64,000 nt of DNA, from assembly GCA_963693285.1 (NCBI GenBank), contig OY848918.1, positions 18,797,484 through 18,861,483 on the forward strand, given 5' to 3'. The stretch comes from Xestospongia muta (Eukaryota; Porifera; Demospongiae; Haplosclerida; Petrosiidae). Under the pieces are notes generated by a model, which was not told the DNA's origin, made no database searches, and was given only the letters and a program-made list of their open reading frames with translations. Within the stretch, counting starts at the first letter, position 1. Each line of letters begins with the position of its first letter. Both the position numbers and the translations under genes were made by a program. This document shows positions 24,441 through 37,200 of this stretch, in pieces.

Positions 24441-26296
24441 GTAATATTCAACGCTTTATATAGTAGTAGAATACAATATAGAATGATCGATTAACTTGTT
24501 CGTCTTGTTTGACCTCGATGTTTGGCGGTAGCTATGGTAACTCTGTGACACGCCCACCAATTTTAATTTCTCGGGGTAATATAAGTGGGCAGAAGTATAG
24601 CACACATGTTTACTTGAAAATATCATTATGGAGAACAAAGACAAGTGTTTAGATAAACCATCTTGTTTTGGCTAAAATTTTTTGAAAGTAATATAATCGG
24701 AGTTATGTTCAAAGGATGAGAATTTGGGTCTAGAGATTAGTTGGTCTTGTATTGTTGCCCATTTTGTATAGAGTGAAAGTGATCTGATGATAGCAACTCA
24801 AGATATTAGTATTAATTTCACATTAAATGCAATACATCAATATTCACAGTAGCTACCTAAGTATAGTGAACTCAATATCGTAAACAACTACACAATTATG
24901 TATAACTAATATTGTTGATATAAGAAATCCTGTTTCAGTTTAACACCACATTGGTTTTTCCATTCACTTAGTGAGGTCTGTTATTTGATAATTATAAAAG
25001 TAATGTCATTAGTACTATTGTATCACAGCATTCTATTCTTTCATTAAGTTCTTTGGAAGAGGAGATTTTAACAGAAATATTCTTATTCAATTAGAATTAT
25101 TCTAACAGTATCATCTTTACATAACATTCATGTATTTGTTATTATTTCTAATTATATGTCAATAAGTCTATTTAACCAGATCTCCATAAATGAAAATTAA
25201 CTTATTATCATATACTTCTACAGTATACTAATAGTATCATACATTATAAAGGACATGTGTATCAATGTGACACTAATTCTTGAAGTATATTCTTAGATAA
25301 TCAAAGTTCTAACAAGACTTGAATACTTCACATAATCATATATATTAAACTCATGGTAATGGTGTTTTTAGCTGTAACACAATTATATATACAATGGATC
25401 TATCATTCTATAGTTATACTTAAATGACAGATGGATCATTTGAAAGGAATTTAATTTTCTGATTTTTGACAGATTAAACCAATGTCTGATATATAAGTTA
25501 ACAATATATACATCAGTACATGTTTCCTTATATTTATATGAAATGTATAAGTTTTAGATTATTACTAAGGAATGCAATCAGTATTTATAATTACAAACAC
25601 AAAACACTCCCTCACAGTTGTTAACGCTAGAGTATTCTATTATACTATATAACAATACCTGAGTACATATAATAATATGTATGATATATAACATACGATC
25701 TAATCACAGAGTGTCAATGGAATCAAGTAGCACTAAGGAAACACTAATATGATAAATACTATCTTCTATTTTAATCAATGGTATGGGCTGGGTCATTCAC
25801 ATTCATTGTCTTCTTAATGAATTGGTATCAATACATAGGAAGTGTGTAAACACTGGACTGGATAGTTTAACTGAACTGTCCTTAAATTATTTATGTTGGA
25901 GAAGGTTGCTGTCAGAATCATCCTATGCCACAAGTTTCATTTTATAGCTTGTATGACTTCTCAATTTTACATTCTTGACGTTTTTGTTAGTATAGGTTGT
26001 AAATAAAATTTATAAATAATTATAGAATGAATACATTCAAAACCAAACTATCCTATAGACTGTATAGTGATGTATGAGTAAACAATACAACATAGAGTAA
26101 AAGTAACACAAAATATTTTTGCCTTACAAAGTGGTCATTCTTTAAAATTGCATGCATTCTTTCTAGTTAATGATGATGTTTAGAATGAAGTTAATGTTTT
26201 GAATTGTTTTCTTTGAAAAGTTGACAACACCACATATTTAGTGTAGTTGTGTGGATAATATACATAGTTCCTTCAACTGACTACTATTCCTAATAT
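24441..26296. other. AT-rich intergenic DNA
   Basis: Apart from partial homology with 26500-26645 near 24960-25470, I see no gene, RNA or element boundary. Confidence 0.45.
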
Positions 26297-26927
26297 CAAG
26301 GTGTCTATAGATAATACAGGAAGTAGGTGACATAATTAGATAGTATAACTACTATATTGGAATGAGAAAACTCTATGAACTAAATCAACTGTAACCTAAT
26401 TATAGTAAAATAAGAGTATACTGTCTGTCTACTAACTACTACCATACGTGATACACTCACACTATGTATGTACTGTACACTATTATGATAATATATAATT
26501 AACAGCTGCTTAGTAAAGTCTCTGCCACTTGATAACCATAAAAGTAATGCCAATAGTCATTATTGTCTCATAACATCACATTCTTTCATTCTATAGTTAT
26601 ATTTTAATGAAAGATGGATTATTTAAAAAGAATTTAATTTTGTCATTTGACAGGTGATAATGAGGTATTTGAATAAGATAGTCAGTAGGAGCAGGATGAA
26701 GAGGAAGTGATGTCTATGAAGTATGATTGTGCTAGAATAATAGAATTGAATCTGTGACTGTTTATTATGAGATGTATTAACACCTTGTATTTTAATACTG
26801 ATCAGAACCTTCCAATTAAAAAATTGTAATAATCTCTCTTTTATAATGTACATTCCTAAATAAGTCGTTGTAGTATCTTGTAGATTTCACATTTGACATG
26901 TGTTAACAATATAATACAATATTTGTC

Positions 26928-27062
26928 ATGAATTTGCCTGACAGCAAAAGTTATTCCACTTTAGTAGAACAAACTAAAACCGTAGATACTATTCGATCGG
27001 ATGCTAATATAAAGTACATGTATAAGCGTCATTTTTATTTGTTTCTATGCGTTTATGGGTAA
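26928..27062 (+). CDS. Short unassigned ORF, possible first exon or relic
   Basis: An ATG opens a 44-codon frame with balanced composition (starting MNLPDSKSYSTLVEQTKTVD). It ends at GGGTAAAG, which could be a stop codon or a splice donor. No family is recognised and no in-phase downstream exon was found. It is listed because its codon composition differs from the surrounding AT-rich DNA. Confidence 0.2.
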   Translation: MNLPDSKSYSTLVEQTKTVDTIRSDANIKYMYKRHFYLFLCVYG

Positions 27063-27741
27063 AGATGGCAATGTGGTAAGTATATGGTGTTATTTTAGTA
27101 ATTATTGGATACTGTAGAAGCTTTCTAGTCATTTACGATATAAACATATAGATTAAGGTTTTAGAAAATATATTAAAAGATATTTTTAAGCTTAATTTTA
27201 GTCACAGATATTTTTTAATATAAAATATTAGTTAAAAATAATGGTGTGGCCAATTTTTCTCAACCACTGTGTGTTAGATCATAGCAAAACTTATAATTAT
27301 TGAGAGAAAGTTCACAAACACCTCCATGAATTAGTTTTGGCTTTGTTATTGTAAATGAAAGTATAGTAGAGATATATATTTAATAAAACTTGAGTGCAAA
27401 TTTTATGGCCAATTTATTGCCAGAAATATACTTTTCTTGAAAGTTTTAAGATTGAGAGTGTATTGCTAATGTGTAATAGTGTGCATTAGTCAAAAAATTA
27501 GGTTGTAGGTGTTTCAAATAAGCAAAAAATTTATTCCCAAAATGTAATAATTTATTGAAGATAATGGAGTGTGACATCACATAACTTTTACTTTTTAGAA
27601 ACTTAAGAGACTGAGGAGAAAAAAGCACTAAAGATGTGCTCCTAAAAGACACTTGTGTACAATATCAATGGCTTACAATCCTCTTGTCACTGTATGTTAT
27701 ATGTATGTGTTGCTGTGATAATTTTGTCATGTTTCAATTTA

Positions 27742-28031
27742 GGAACCATTTCAAGCTATAGCATGCGCAGAGGAAGTAAAATCATTTTCTCAAAAGTGGA
27801 TAGTGAGTGCTACAGAATGAGGAAGATATATCTTTATTCACAGTAGTATGGAGAGATACCCTCCCTGATATTGAGCTATTTGTCATAACAAGATCATTAG
27901 TATTAAGTAAATGTCTCTCTTGGGAACTATTTATTAATGGAAAAGCTGCTTATCATCTACCAGCTTTTTCATGTATTGGTGAAGTACTGAATTTTGAATT
28001 ATTTAAGAAACTCATGGAAATTATAATGTAA
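27742..28031 (+). pseudogene. Decayed plus-strand coding segment of unknown family
   Basis: A frame with EPFQAIACAEEVKSFSQKW runs to a stop near 27817. An adjacent frame then continues with EEDISLFTVVWRDTLPDIEL and SKCLSWELFINGKAAYHLPA to TAA at 28029-28031. The join needs one frameshift. Amino-acid composition is protein-like and richer in Trp, Pro and Cys than random AT-rich DNA would give. I do not recognise the family; a transposon-encoded protein is the likeliest source. Confidence 0.4.
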
Positions 28032-28431
28032 CAGCAAGATATGCACTGAGAACACAGATGAAAAATATATGTCATATCTTTGATACTAAATAGAGTTTAA
28101 TCCAACTTTCTTAGCAAGGACAAAACATCAATACATACACAGAGAAAGTTCTAGAACACACACAAAGGAATGGACAATTGGACATAATGACTAAGATAGG
28201 ATATATATACTTATCAAGTCACAATTCAATGAAGTTCATAATTCTTCCACATTAGTCACTTTATTTCATGCTTTGAGATCACTCAGTATATTCTATCTTT
28301 AGGAATATGTTATATTACGTATTTGTGGTGTAAAACGCATGTAGACATCCAGTTTAGCCTAGTTTAATTTCACATCCATATCTATGCTAAAACTGACCAA
28401 TCAAGTTTAGGGCGTGGTTTAATTTGAGCAT

Positions 28432-29040
28432 GTAGAACTTTCAATGTGGACGTGGCAGAGCCTTCTTCTTTCAAGTCTGAGCGTTGTGATCCCCTTGAAG
28501 AAACGCCTACTAGGAATAGTTGTAGAAAAAGCGTTAGAAATACGCCTCCATGGAAAAAAACAAAGCGCCAAATTAAGGAAACACGGGACAAGAATACATT
28601 TCTTCATCAAAAATAGTAAATAGATAATGTTCTTATCATTGGTCATCACTGCTCCTTTTACTGTATTAGCTAATGATAATAATATGTCATGAAAATTTTA
28701 TTTCTTTTAGGTATCAGCCAAAAAATGAATAACACAATGTGAATGCTCTGTGAAATTATTTGAGAAAATTCTGAGGATCAAACGAAGAGCCTCTTTGAAA
28801 GGTTTTGTAGGTTAGGTGGCTTTAGTGTTCAAAAAGTATACATCTGTGATTGTGTAAAAATTCTGAAATAAAAAACCTATACATCCTGTGAGGTTCATCA
28901 TCTAGTTGAACTTGACGTAAAATGCACTTCGTCAGTAATGGCTCAATGTTGAACAAAATATGCAAGACTGCTTTCCTATGTATCCTTGCAGTGTCCAATG
29001 GTAGATTAGATTGTGCTCTTCAAGTCCAATCTAAAACTAG
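28432..29040 (+). pseudogene. Decayed plus-strand coding segments, unknown family
   Basis: The first segment (about 28432-28618) includes EPSSFKSERCDPLEETPTRN and a basic PWKKTKRQIKETRDK stretch before a TAG. The second (about 28740-29030) reads QTKSLFERFCRLGGFSVQKV then YICDCVKILK, a stop, and TYTSCEVHHLVELDVKCTSS, with a few single-codon stops. This looks like one protein-coding element that has decayed by point mutation. The hydrophobic minus-strand frames covering 28382-28649 are probably shadows of it. Function is not recognised. Confidence 0.4.
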
Positions 29041-29067
29041 AGGTTCGCCGCATCCAACCAATGTGGG

Positions 29068-29070
<3 letters not shown>

Positions 29071-29128
<58 letters not shown>
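29071..29128. repeat. (CT)n microsatellite
   Basis: A CT run of about 58 bp with one T interruption. The plus-strand frame through it (poly Leu-Ser) is not a gene. Confidence 0.9.
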
Positions 29129-30630
29129 ACTTGCTCGCTTGCTCACACACACCATAACTCAATCAATATATCTTTTTTAGACCTAAAAGTGATACTTCTA
29201 AAACCTGTGACTCATTAAAAGTTAAGGTTAATGGAACAACAGATACTTCTATGTTAGTACACCTGAAAAGTGAACAGGAACTGCATCATTAAAGAGCTGA
29301 GCATGCTTATAAACAGTTGAAAGAGGATACGGCTTTGTCAAAACATTTAATTTACAACTGTTATTACCTATTCCTGTCCTTTCAACCAATATTGTACCTT
29401 ATTAACATCAACTCTGGAGATACAATTTAGGAGTACATAGTTGTAAGACTGGTATTGGATACATACTTGTTTAGCATAAAGGAATAGCAACAAGAGGTTC
29501 ATGAGAAGTTGAGTCCAGTATTCTCAACTATATTAGGATAACAATACTACTGTCAAACATCCCATAATGTGTAATGATTCAAGTGGGAGGCAAAATCTCA
29601 ACTTTAATCTCGTCACTCTCTCTGGCTACACATTGTCAGTAATGACAGTAGTCTTTGACTAGTATTAACCAAAATGTGGTAAAATATTTATACCTTCCCA
29701 ATGATTGAAATTTTGGCAGTATTGTAACAGCTAGATGTAAGACTCAGCATGCTTTGTTCAACAGGATTTGAGTAATCTTATATCAAAGACAAGACATCAA
29801 AGTCTATTCAATGAACATCAATTGTAATCTCAACAATAAGAAAGAAAATGTATAGACTGGCTGAGAATGCAATGGATAAAAAAGATGATCCTCTAGCCTT
29901 TCAATATCGTTACACAGTAAATTCTTTGGAAGAATGAAAGATAGTTAATTTTAGAAGAAGAGGAAAACCTAGACCTCCAAACGTTGTTAGGATTAAGCCA
30001 TTACCACTATACATCATGGACTTGTAAATGGAGAGGATTGAAGACTGAAACAATAGTGTCAATGACGATGATGATGTTCTTTAAACGCCCCAAAAATTTT
30101 AAAATATTATATGAAAATTTGATCAACAATCATTTGTGGTTACAGTCAAGCATTCTTGTGGCTTTAGCTTTTATTGACATTTTATAGTAAACAAAACACT
30201 TCAAAGAGTTATTAATTACAAGTAACATCATATGGTTAGACCACTGTGGCTCTCAGTCTTTAATTACAACCAGGTTTTCATGCTCTATTTGGTGATATTT
30301 AAACATGGATTGTAGAGTGTCCTACAAAGTACAAGAAATATTATGCCTGCTGAGAATAATCAAAAAATCAATTTTAAAATATATATTGTGTCAAAACATG
30401 TACATGTACCCAATATTTATAGATACACAAACAAATAGCAAATTATTAAGGTTATGTAATATTATAAATAGGTTACATAATGACTAAATACAATAGAAAC
30501 TACAAGCAATAGCATTAGTTAAAACTATTTCCTTGTACATGTATAATAATGACACTAAGAGTAGCTATATACTTTTCATGAAGGATTTTGTTACATATAA
30601 AAATATGTCTTTATATTAGTGATTTTGTCA
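29129..30630. other. Intergenic DNA with weak coding-like traces
   Basis: A short plus-strand stretch near 29225-29345 (SMLVHLKSEQELHH, stop, RAEHAYKQLKEDTALSK) may continue the decayed element upstream. Nothing else is recognised. The 3' end of the Notum-ABCG gene follows at 30637. Confidence 0.35.
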
Positions 30631-30636
30631 ATTTTA

Positions 30637-31215
30637 TCAAACTAAATCACCCTCTAACGATTCTTCCTCTAACACGTCATGTTGAGTCATAAACAAATTA
30701 GGTGCAATAGGTACTTTCTCAGCTGTATATATGGGTGTGGCTGCAATTATGTTCACATCAGGAAGGTTGTGACTGGTAGTAGATGAAAGTGGCAAAACAG
30801 GACTGTCAGGAATAGGTTTAAAAGTGGAGTCATCAGCTTGTTCTCTGAGGACAGATGCAGGAGTTAAATATGGTGTATCTTCTAAGTCTTTATCATTTCC
30901 TGAAAAATAATGGGCTGGAATTTCGGGGTCTTCAACTAATTCTGTAAGACTTTGTGAGATAGTACTTTCTGATGATGATTGTGGTTCATCATATCTTTGT
31001 GTCTTGAGATCAGCTACAAGTAACGGTTTTGTTTTATTTTGTTCTAAAACATTGTTGTCTGATAGCGTTTTTTTCAAAATAGGTTTTAGATTTTTCCAGT
31101 TAGGTGTTGACTGTGACAACTGGTTTGACTCTTCAGTACTTGATATAAAATGTACAGTTGTTGAACATGGGGCAATGTCTGCTTCTATTTGCAAGTGCTT
31201 TGGACTAAATGATGA
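30637..31215 (-). other. Exon 26: end of the acidic C-terminal tail
   Basis: It is joined in phase 0 to the exon at 31506-32508. It encodes 192 residues, rich in Ser, Thr, Pro, Glu and Asp, with no recognised domain, ending EEESLEGDLV before TGA at 30639-30637. Low complexity suggests a disordered cytosolic region. Confidence 0.65.
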
Positions 31216-34200
31216 CTGAAGGAACAAAGAAATATGTACATGTAATTGCAGCATGGTTTTATAAGTAAGAATATAATAAATGAACTGAGTTATTGATACC
31301 GAAACTATTCACAGAGTCTATACTTTTATTAAAAACATGTTGATTGTCTTTGAATTCAATAGTTATTTATAGAGTTCACAAATATGTAAGAGATGTTTAG
31401 GGCTTCCTTGCACACAGAAAATGCCAAGTAAAAATAATAGATTGGTAGTACTGTACATTTACAGTTACACAAACTAATATTGATATGTAGATATTATTTA
31501 CTAACCTGTGACACTCTCTTCTTTAGCTCTTGTAATTTATCCATTGGAACTGCTACAACATTGTTTGGATCCATTGAGAGATGTCTTTTTGCACGGACTT
31601 TAGCACGCCATGCGTTAGCAATGGTTGCTGGAGAATAGTTAACAATAGCAGGATTACTAATGGATTCACGTCTGTCCTGATCATCCTCTTTACTAGTCAT
31701 TCGAGCCATAGCATTTTCTACAACTGTAACCATACGTGGCTGCTTATCTTCTTTTAGTTTACTGGTTACTTTTGCAGAGACATCTTTAAATGTTAACCTG
31801 CGTTTTTTAGGATCAATTTCATTAGAGTTTATAAGCTCTTCTGTTCTTTCTTTTACAACCTCTTGTGTAGCTTTGACATGTGAATTAAAGTCTTCCAGCC
31901 TTTCCTTAAGACTGGTCCTTTGAGTTGCTGTTGGCGAGGGACTCTCTGTTTTTTTCAAATTGTCCAAAAGGTTAGGGAAATTTGTTCCAAATGTTTGAGT
32001 ATGTTTTCCTGGTTTGTAAACCATGTGCTGTTGTCCCTCTTGTAGAAACAAACTCTTCACTCTTTTTCGACCTCTACGTGTTCTGAGATCAAGTTGTTTA
32101 GGACGACTTATTTTGCGGAATCGTTTGTTTCTTTTCTCTTGTTCTTCTGTCAAGTCTTCAATATTTTCAGTTTCATCTTCATCATGTATTGACTCTAATT
32201 CAATTGCTTCGTCTGATTTGTTCTGAATAAATTCATCAGCAAAATTAGTAGGTCGAATTTCATCGTGTAGTGACTCTTGATCTGATATCTTTTCCTCTGC
32301 CAATGGACTTAATGGAGTGGTCTTCAGTGGCTCAATAAAGACATCATCTTGTGCTTGATCGTATGATTGAAATAGTTCATCTTTCTCAATAGATTTCTCC
32401 TGATATTCATCATCATTATCAAGTTCACCACATACATAACTCTCTTGTTCCAAGTCAGTAAATTGAGAAATCTCTTCATCACCCGACATAAAGTCATTAT
32501 CATTTGATCTGTTGAGGTAAAAGAATAATACACTTAAAATCTACAAAAAAGCTTTGTCATAATACTTATATGTATAAAGTAATGTACTAGTAGAGTAGTT
32601 ATATAATGATAATACATATGAGTATGTACCTGATTAATCCTCTTATTTTATATTTAGTAGTAGTATGTCTTAACCAGTTACACGATACAGCTAATATCAA
32701 ATACGCTAATGTCATCAAAAGGAGTATCTAGAGAATGTAAGTCACAATAATGTATAGGGTTTATTTACAATTAAATTCATGCAGGTCAATTAAAAAGCAC
32801 ATTCATACCATTATATTTGTGAATGACATAATTCAATAAAGAATGAACATATATAAGGTAAATTTAATGTCTACTTTAAGTATAAGATATCACTATAATG
32901 ACCCTATATACTTGACTACTCTTTACTTACAGCTATATTCACATAAGGTCGAACATCATCAAAATTATATGCTTGAAGGATATAATCACCAGATGAAAGA
33001 TAACACTCTACTTCTGATTCTCCTGTAGTACAATTAGCTTTAAAGCCAGTGAGAAGGAAAGAAGCTGAGGCAGAGAAGCCATAATAGTTAGGATTAATAT
33101 AAAAGAGCCAACGATACCTATAACATTAATAGAATACAATGTATATGTATATTGTTGCATAATATTAACGATGATAAAATATTAACATAATACATCTGTA
33201 TATGTGATAATATATAGATAAACTCACACCCAGGGAGTATCATCACGAGGAATAAAGAAACCACTTGTGAATCCTGCTACACTTGATATGATGGGTGACA
33301 GACGAAATGCATATGAAGGTAAAGCTGAGATAATAAAAATGAGAAGAGAAATCCAAGTTTGATTGAGAGCCATAGCTACAACAACTAGTTGAAGAAAGAC
33401 AGTAGCACTCCAGTATGTCATATTAACAAGCTATAAATAAAATAAACATTAGTGATATTAAACAATAATAACTATGTTAGTGACTTAAGCATGTTTTTTA
33501 GAAGTTAGAGGGAAGGCATTTCGCCCCCCCCCCCTGCAAATGGTTTCGTGCCCCCCCCCCCCCCCCTCCCTGAGCTTGTAGCAAAGTACATTAATTTTTT
33601 ATTATGTATTTTAGCTACAACCTACACCCCCCCCCCCCCCACCATCTATTTCTCGAAACATTGCTTTGCCCACCCTGAAATTTTTTCTTTAAAAAAACAT
33701 TACTTAACTACATATTATGTAAACTTTCTTACCAGTAGGTACAAAACAAGAGCACAAAGGACAACAGGTATGATTGCCATGGTAACAAAACGAAAGAACC
33801 CTTGACAGATAAGGTCATGTGATCTACCAGCACCATCAGCTTTTTCAAACCCATAAACCTATACAAAGTATTATATCAATACATATACATACATGTATAT
33901 ACACTTGGTTTGAAGGATCCATATATATACTGTATAAGTAAGTTGATGTATGTATATTTGGTTGAATGGAATTACAAATGCAACCATACACACACTTAAT
34001 ATAGATGCATCATATTAAATTAACTTCCTAAAAATACATTATTTGTATTGTAGACTATACATTATATAATAAATTATGCTCAAATGACATGTACACTTGT
34101 CATTGAATCCTGTCATTACTTGTAATGCCTTTAGATAGTAGTTTTGTAGAACTGGGAACATAAACAAAGCACTAGCCACTGAATACACACAAAATCCAGA

Positions 34201-37200
34201 CATTATTAAAATGGGAGTGTCCTGTTGAAAATAGACTGTTCCTAAAACCACAAAGAAAAAAAATGTCATAATCAAAAACATTGAATTGATATATTTAGTA
34301 AATAAAATGTTATACTTTATACAAACATTTACCTAGCAATAGTCCGTATGCAAAGAATATAATAGGTAAATATAACCTCCACACAATAGTACTTCGTTTA
34401 CTAGCTCTAGCTTCAAGAACAGACCAACGAGTGAACCAGTTTGCTTGAGGTTGTCGCCTATCCTTGTTTTTATTACTACCATGAATGTTTCTGTATGTGA
34501 GCATGTGTGTGTGTGTATGTGTGTGAGAGAGAGAGAGAGAGAAAGTCCTAAAACATATATACAGAACAATAATATCTTACGGAGGTAAAGTAGCCGAAGT
34601 TCTTATGTATAAAGGATTTTTTTGCTCTCTATCAAGAGTTTGTATAGACATACTTTCAAAGTCCTTCACACGAGCACGTTTTATAGCCCATTTTATTAAA
34701 TCTTGTTCAGTTGAATTCTGAAAAGGAACAGTCACTATTATATCTGCATGTCATTATACATTTGCTCAATTTTTGAAGTAAAAATCCATATCAGTAGGCA
34801 ATGTACAAATCCCTGTAATTGTGTCTTATATTATAATGCGTCCTATGGTTGTATTTTGTATTAGCATACCTGATAATGTTCTAATATGATTTCTCTCATC
34901 CATGGTTTGCCCAACATATCCATAATGACATCTATAAAACAACAATAATAATAAAATTGTTCTGTATAAAGTCGATATTAAAAAAATAATACTCTGATTA
35001 AATCAAATGAACTGTGATGTAGGCTTATAACGCAAAAATTATGTTAAGTAACATTAATATTGACAACAAAAGTAATCTATGCATATTTAGATTATTAAAC
35101 AAATAATATTATTACCTGCTGGGTTGTGCTCTTCAAGTTGAGGTAGTATTAGACCTCGTTTAAGAAATTCACTCATTAAAGCCTCAACAAAGAAACTGTA
35201 TGCTTTCTGGGGTACTCCATGATAAGCTACATTACCATCACTGAGTAAAATCAGTTTATGAAACATGTAAAATATCTCAAATCGTGGCTGATGTATTGTG
35301 AGAACAACAGTTCTATTGGAATACGCAAGACGGTTTAAGTGACTGAGCAGTTCAATTGATGCAGTAGCATCAAGACCTGTGATAAATAAATATATATTAA
35401 AATAATATTACATATTACATATTGTATATGGAGCTATTTATAAAAAGGGCTACTGAAATTCCTTAGATAACCTGTAAGTATCAGGTTAACTAACTATACA
35501 TAATATACTACAACACATAGATTTATAATATGATTATAAAGTAATGCATTAATTCTTTGTTAATTATATTCATGAAGTTGATTTACATTTCCTGTATCAA
35601 CTAATAACATTTATATTTCCTGTATCAATTAATTACATTAATTTATACTGGTCATGTTACAAGGAAAGTGTCAACTCAACATGAATACACTTAACAAGTG
35701 TGCCAATATTGCTATACTGTTAATTTAAAATAAAATAAAATTTAATGACATATCTATTAATTCTATGTGAATTAATATGTATGTACTTGGGGCTAATTTT
35801 TATATATATATATAGTGTTATCATTTATAATGTACACGTACACACATGTATATAAGGAATACTTGTCATTGTTATAACATATCTTACCTGATGTTGGTTC
35901 ATCTAAAAAGATGACCTTAGGCATTGTGAGTAGTTGTAATGCAATCACTAATCTCCTCTTTTGTCCACCACTAAGTCCAGGTCCAGAAGCCCCACCTACT
36001 TTTGTGTCTTGGACTGAAAGGAGACCAGTCTAAAGAAAACAATGACATTCAAATGTATATGTAATGTATATTGTATTGTACAGGTACTGTATGTATATAT
36101 AAATTGACACTTGAAACTTAACAATTTATATATGCAAACACAGCATGCACATGTAGCATATATTGTATATACATGTATGATAGTTCCATTATACTATATG
36201 TGTTGTGCATATAAAATCATATTATATAATGTTACATACTTACCACTTCCATAACTTGTTCTACTCTCTCAAATTTCTGTCTCCAAGTCATTTTACCAGG
36301 TAACTTCATGTGAGCAGCCAAAGTTAAGTTCTCTCTATAAATCAGCATTCATTAAAATATCATCTGAAGTCGTATACTCACCTAACAGTAAGTTCTTTAT
36401 AATAAGGTGTGGCTAACTGTAAGACATATCCAGTATTAGCTATATACTTCTGTCGTACTTTATCCAGTGAATGTCCATTAACATATATCTCACCCTATAG
36501 ACATACATGTACAATATTAAATATCTATTAAACAGTTAATTACTGATATGTTGCCAGTATTTCGTCTTCCAGTAAGCAAGTCTAAAAATGTTGTCTTCCC
36601 ACATCCTAAAACATGTAGCAATCATATGATGTTATAAGAATTGATAAATAAAATCATGTGACTAATATAATTATAGTCCATAACATAACATTGATATTGC
36701 TAGTGTATACAATATACATGTACTGACATGTTTTTAACATTAAAGTCAAATAATAAACATGCATTTTGTCATGTGATAGTCACCTGATGGTCCCATGATA
36801 CCAACAAGTTCTCCTGGATTAAAATAGAGTGATATTCCACGCAGAATCTCCTTACGTACTTGACCACACCCACAATTACCAGGAATAGGTTGAGTCTATA
36901 GAGGAATATCACATATACATGTATATACACAGACTACTTGTCATATATATGTAATATTTGGAACACTTGTACATGTATGTACATGTATGCTTAAGATTTA
37001 CCTGAGCTTCATATTTATTATCAGTACTATCATAACTAAAATAACTAGGCCGCCTTGATACTAAACTTGAAGTCACTGATAAATCCATCTAATGAATTAA
37101 AGCATGTATATATTGTAAGAGTACATTTTACTCAATAGGATTAGTGACAAATATATATAATATAGAATGTTACTATAATATACATTTTTTTGTCATTCTG

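Larger units (their letters stand above)
32630..34717 (-). other. Exons 18-24: ABCG-type transmembrane domain
   Basis: Exons 34717-34581, 34490-34333, 34241-34120, 33858-33733, 33430-33228, 33117-32931 and 32727-32630. Typical White-family features are the approach NWFTRWSVLEARASKRST, a hydrophobic series of about six helices, the penultimate extracellular loop YINPNYYGFSASASFL with paired Cys (NCTTGESEVECYLSSG), and a final helix ILLLMTLAYLILAVSCNWL. All junctions keep frame. Confidence 0.85.

Noticed and set aside
28382..28649. Two hydrophobic minus-strand ORFs as membrane proteins
   Set aside because: The plus strand over the same bases has a more protein-like, hydrophilic frame (SERCDPLEETPTRN); the minus-strand frames are more likely shadows.
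32023..32226. Plus-strand Ser/Arg-rich ORF
   Set aside because: It is antisense to exon 25 of the Notum-ABCG gene, which is supported by splice phase.
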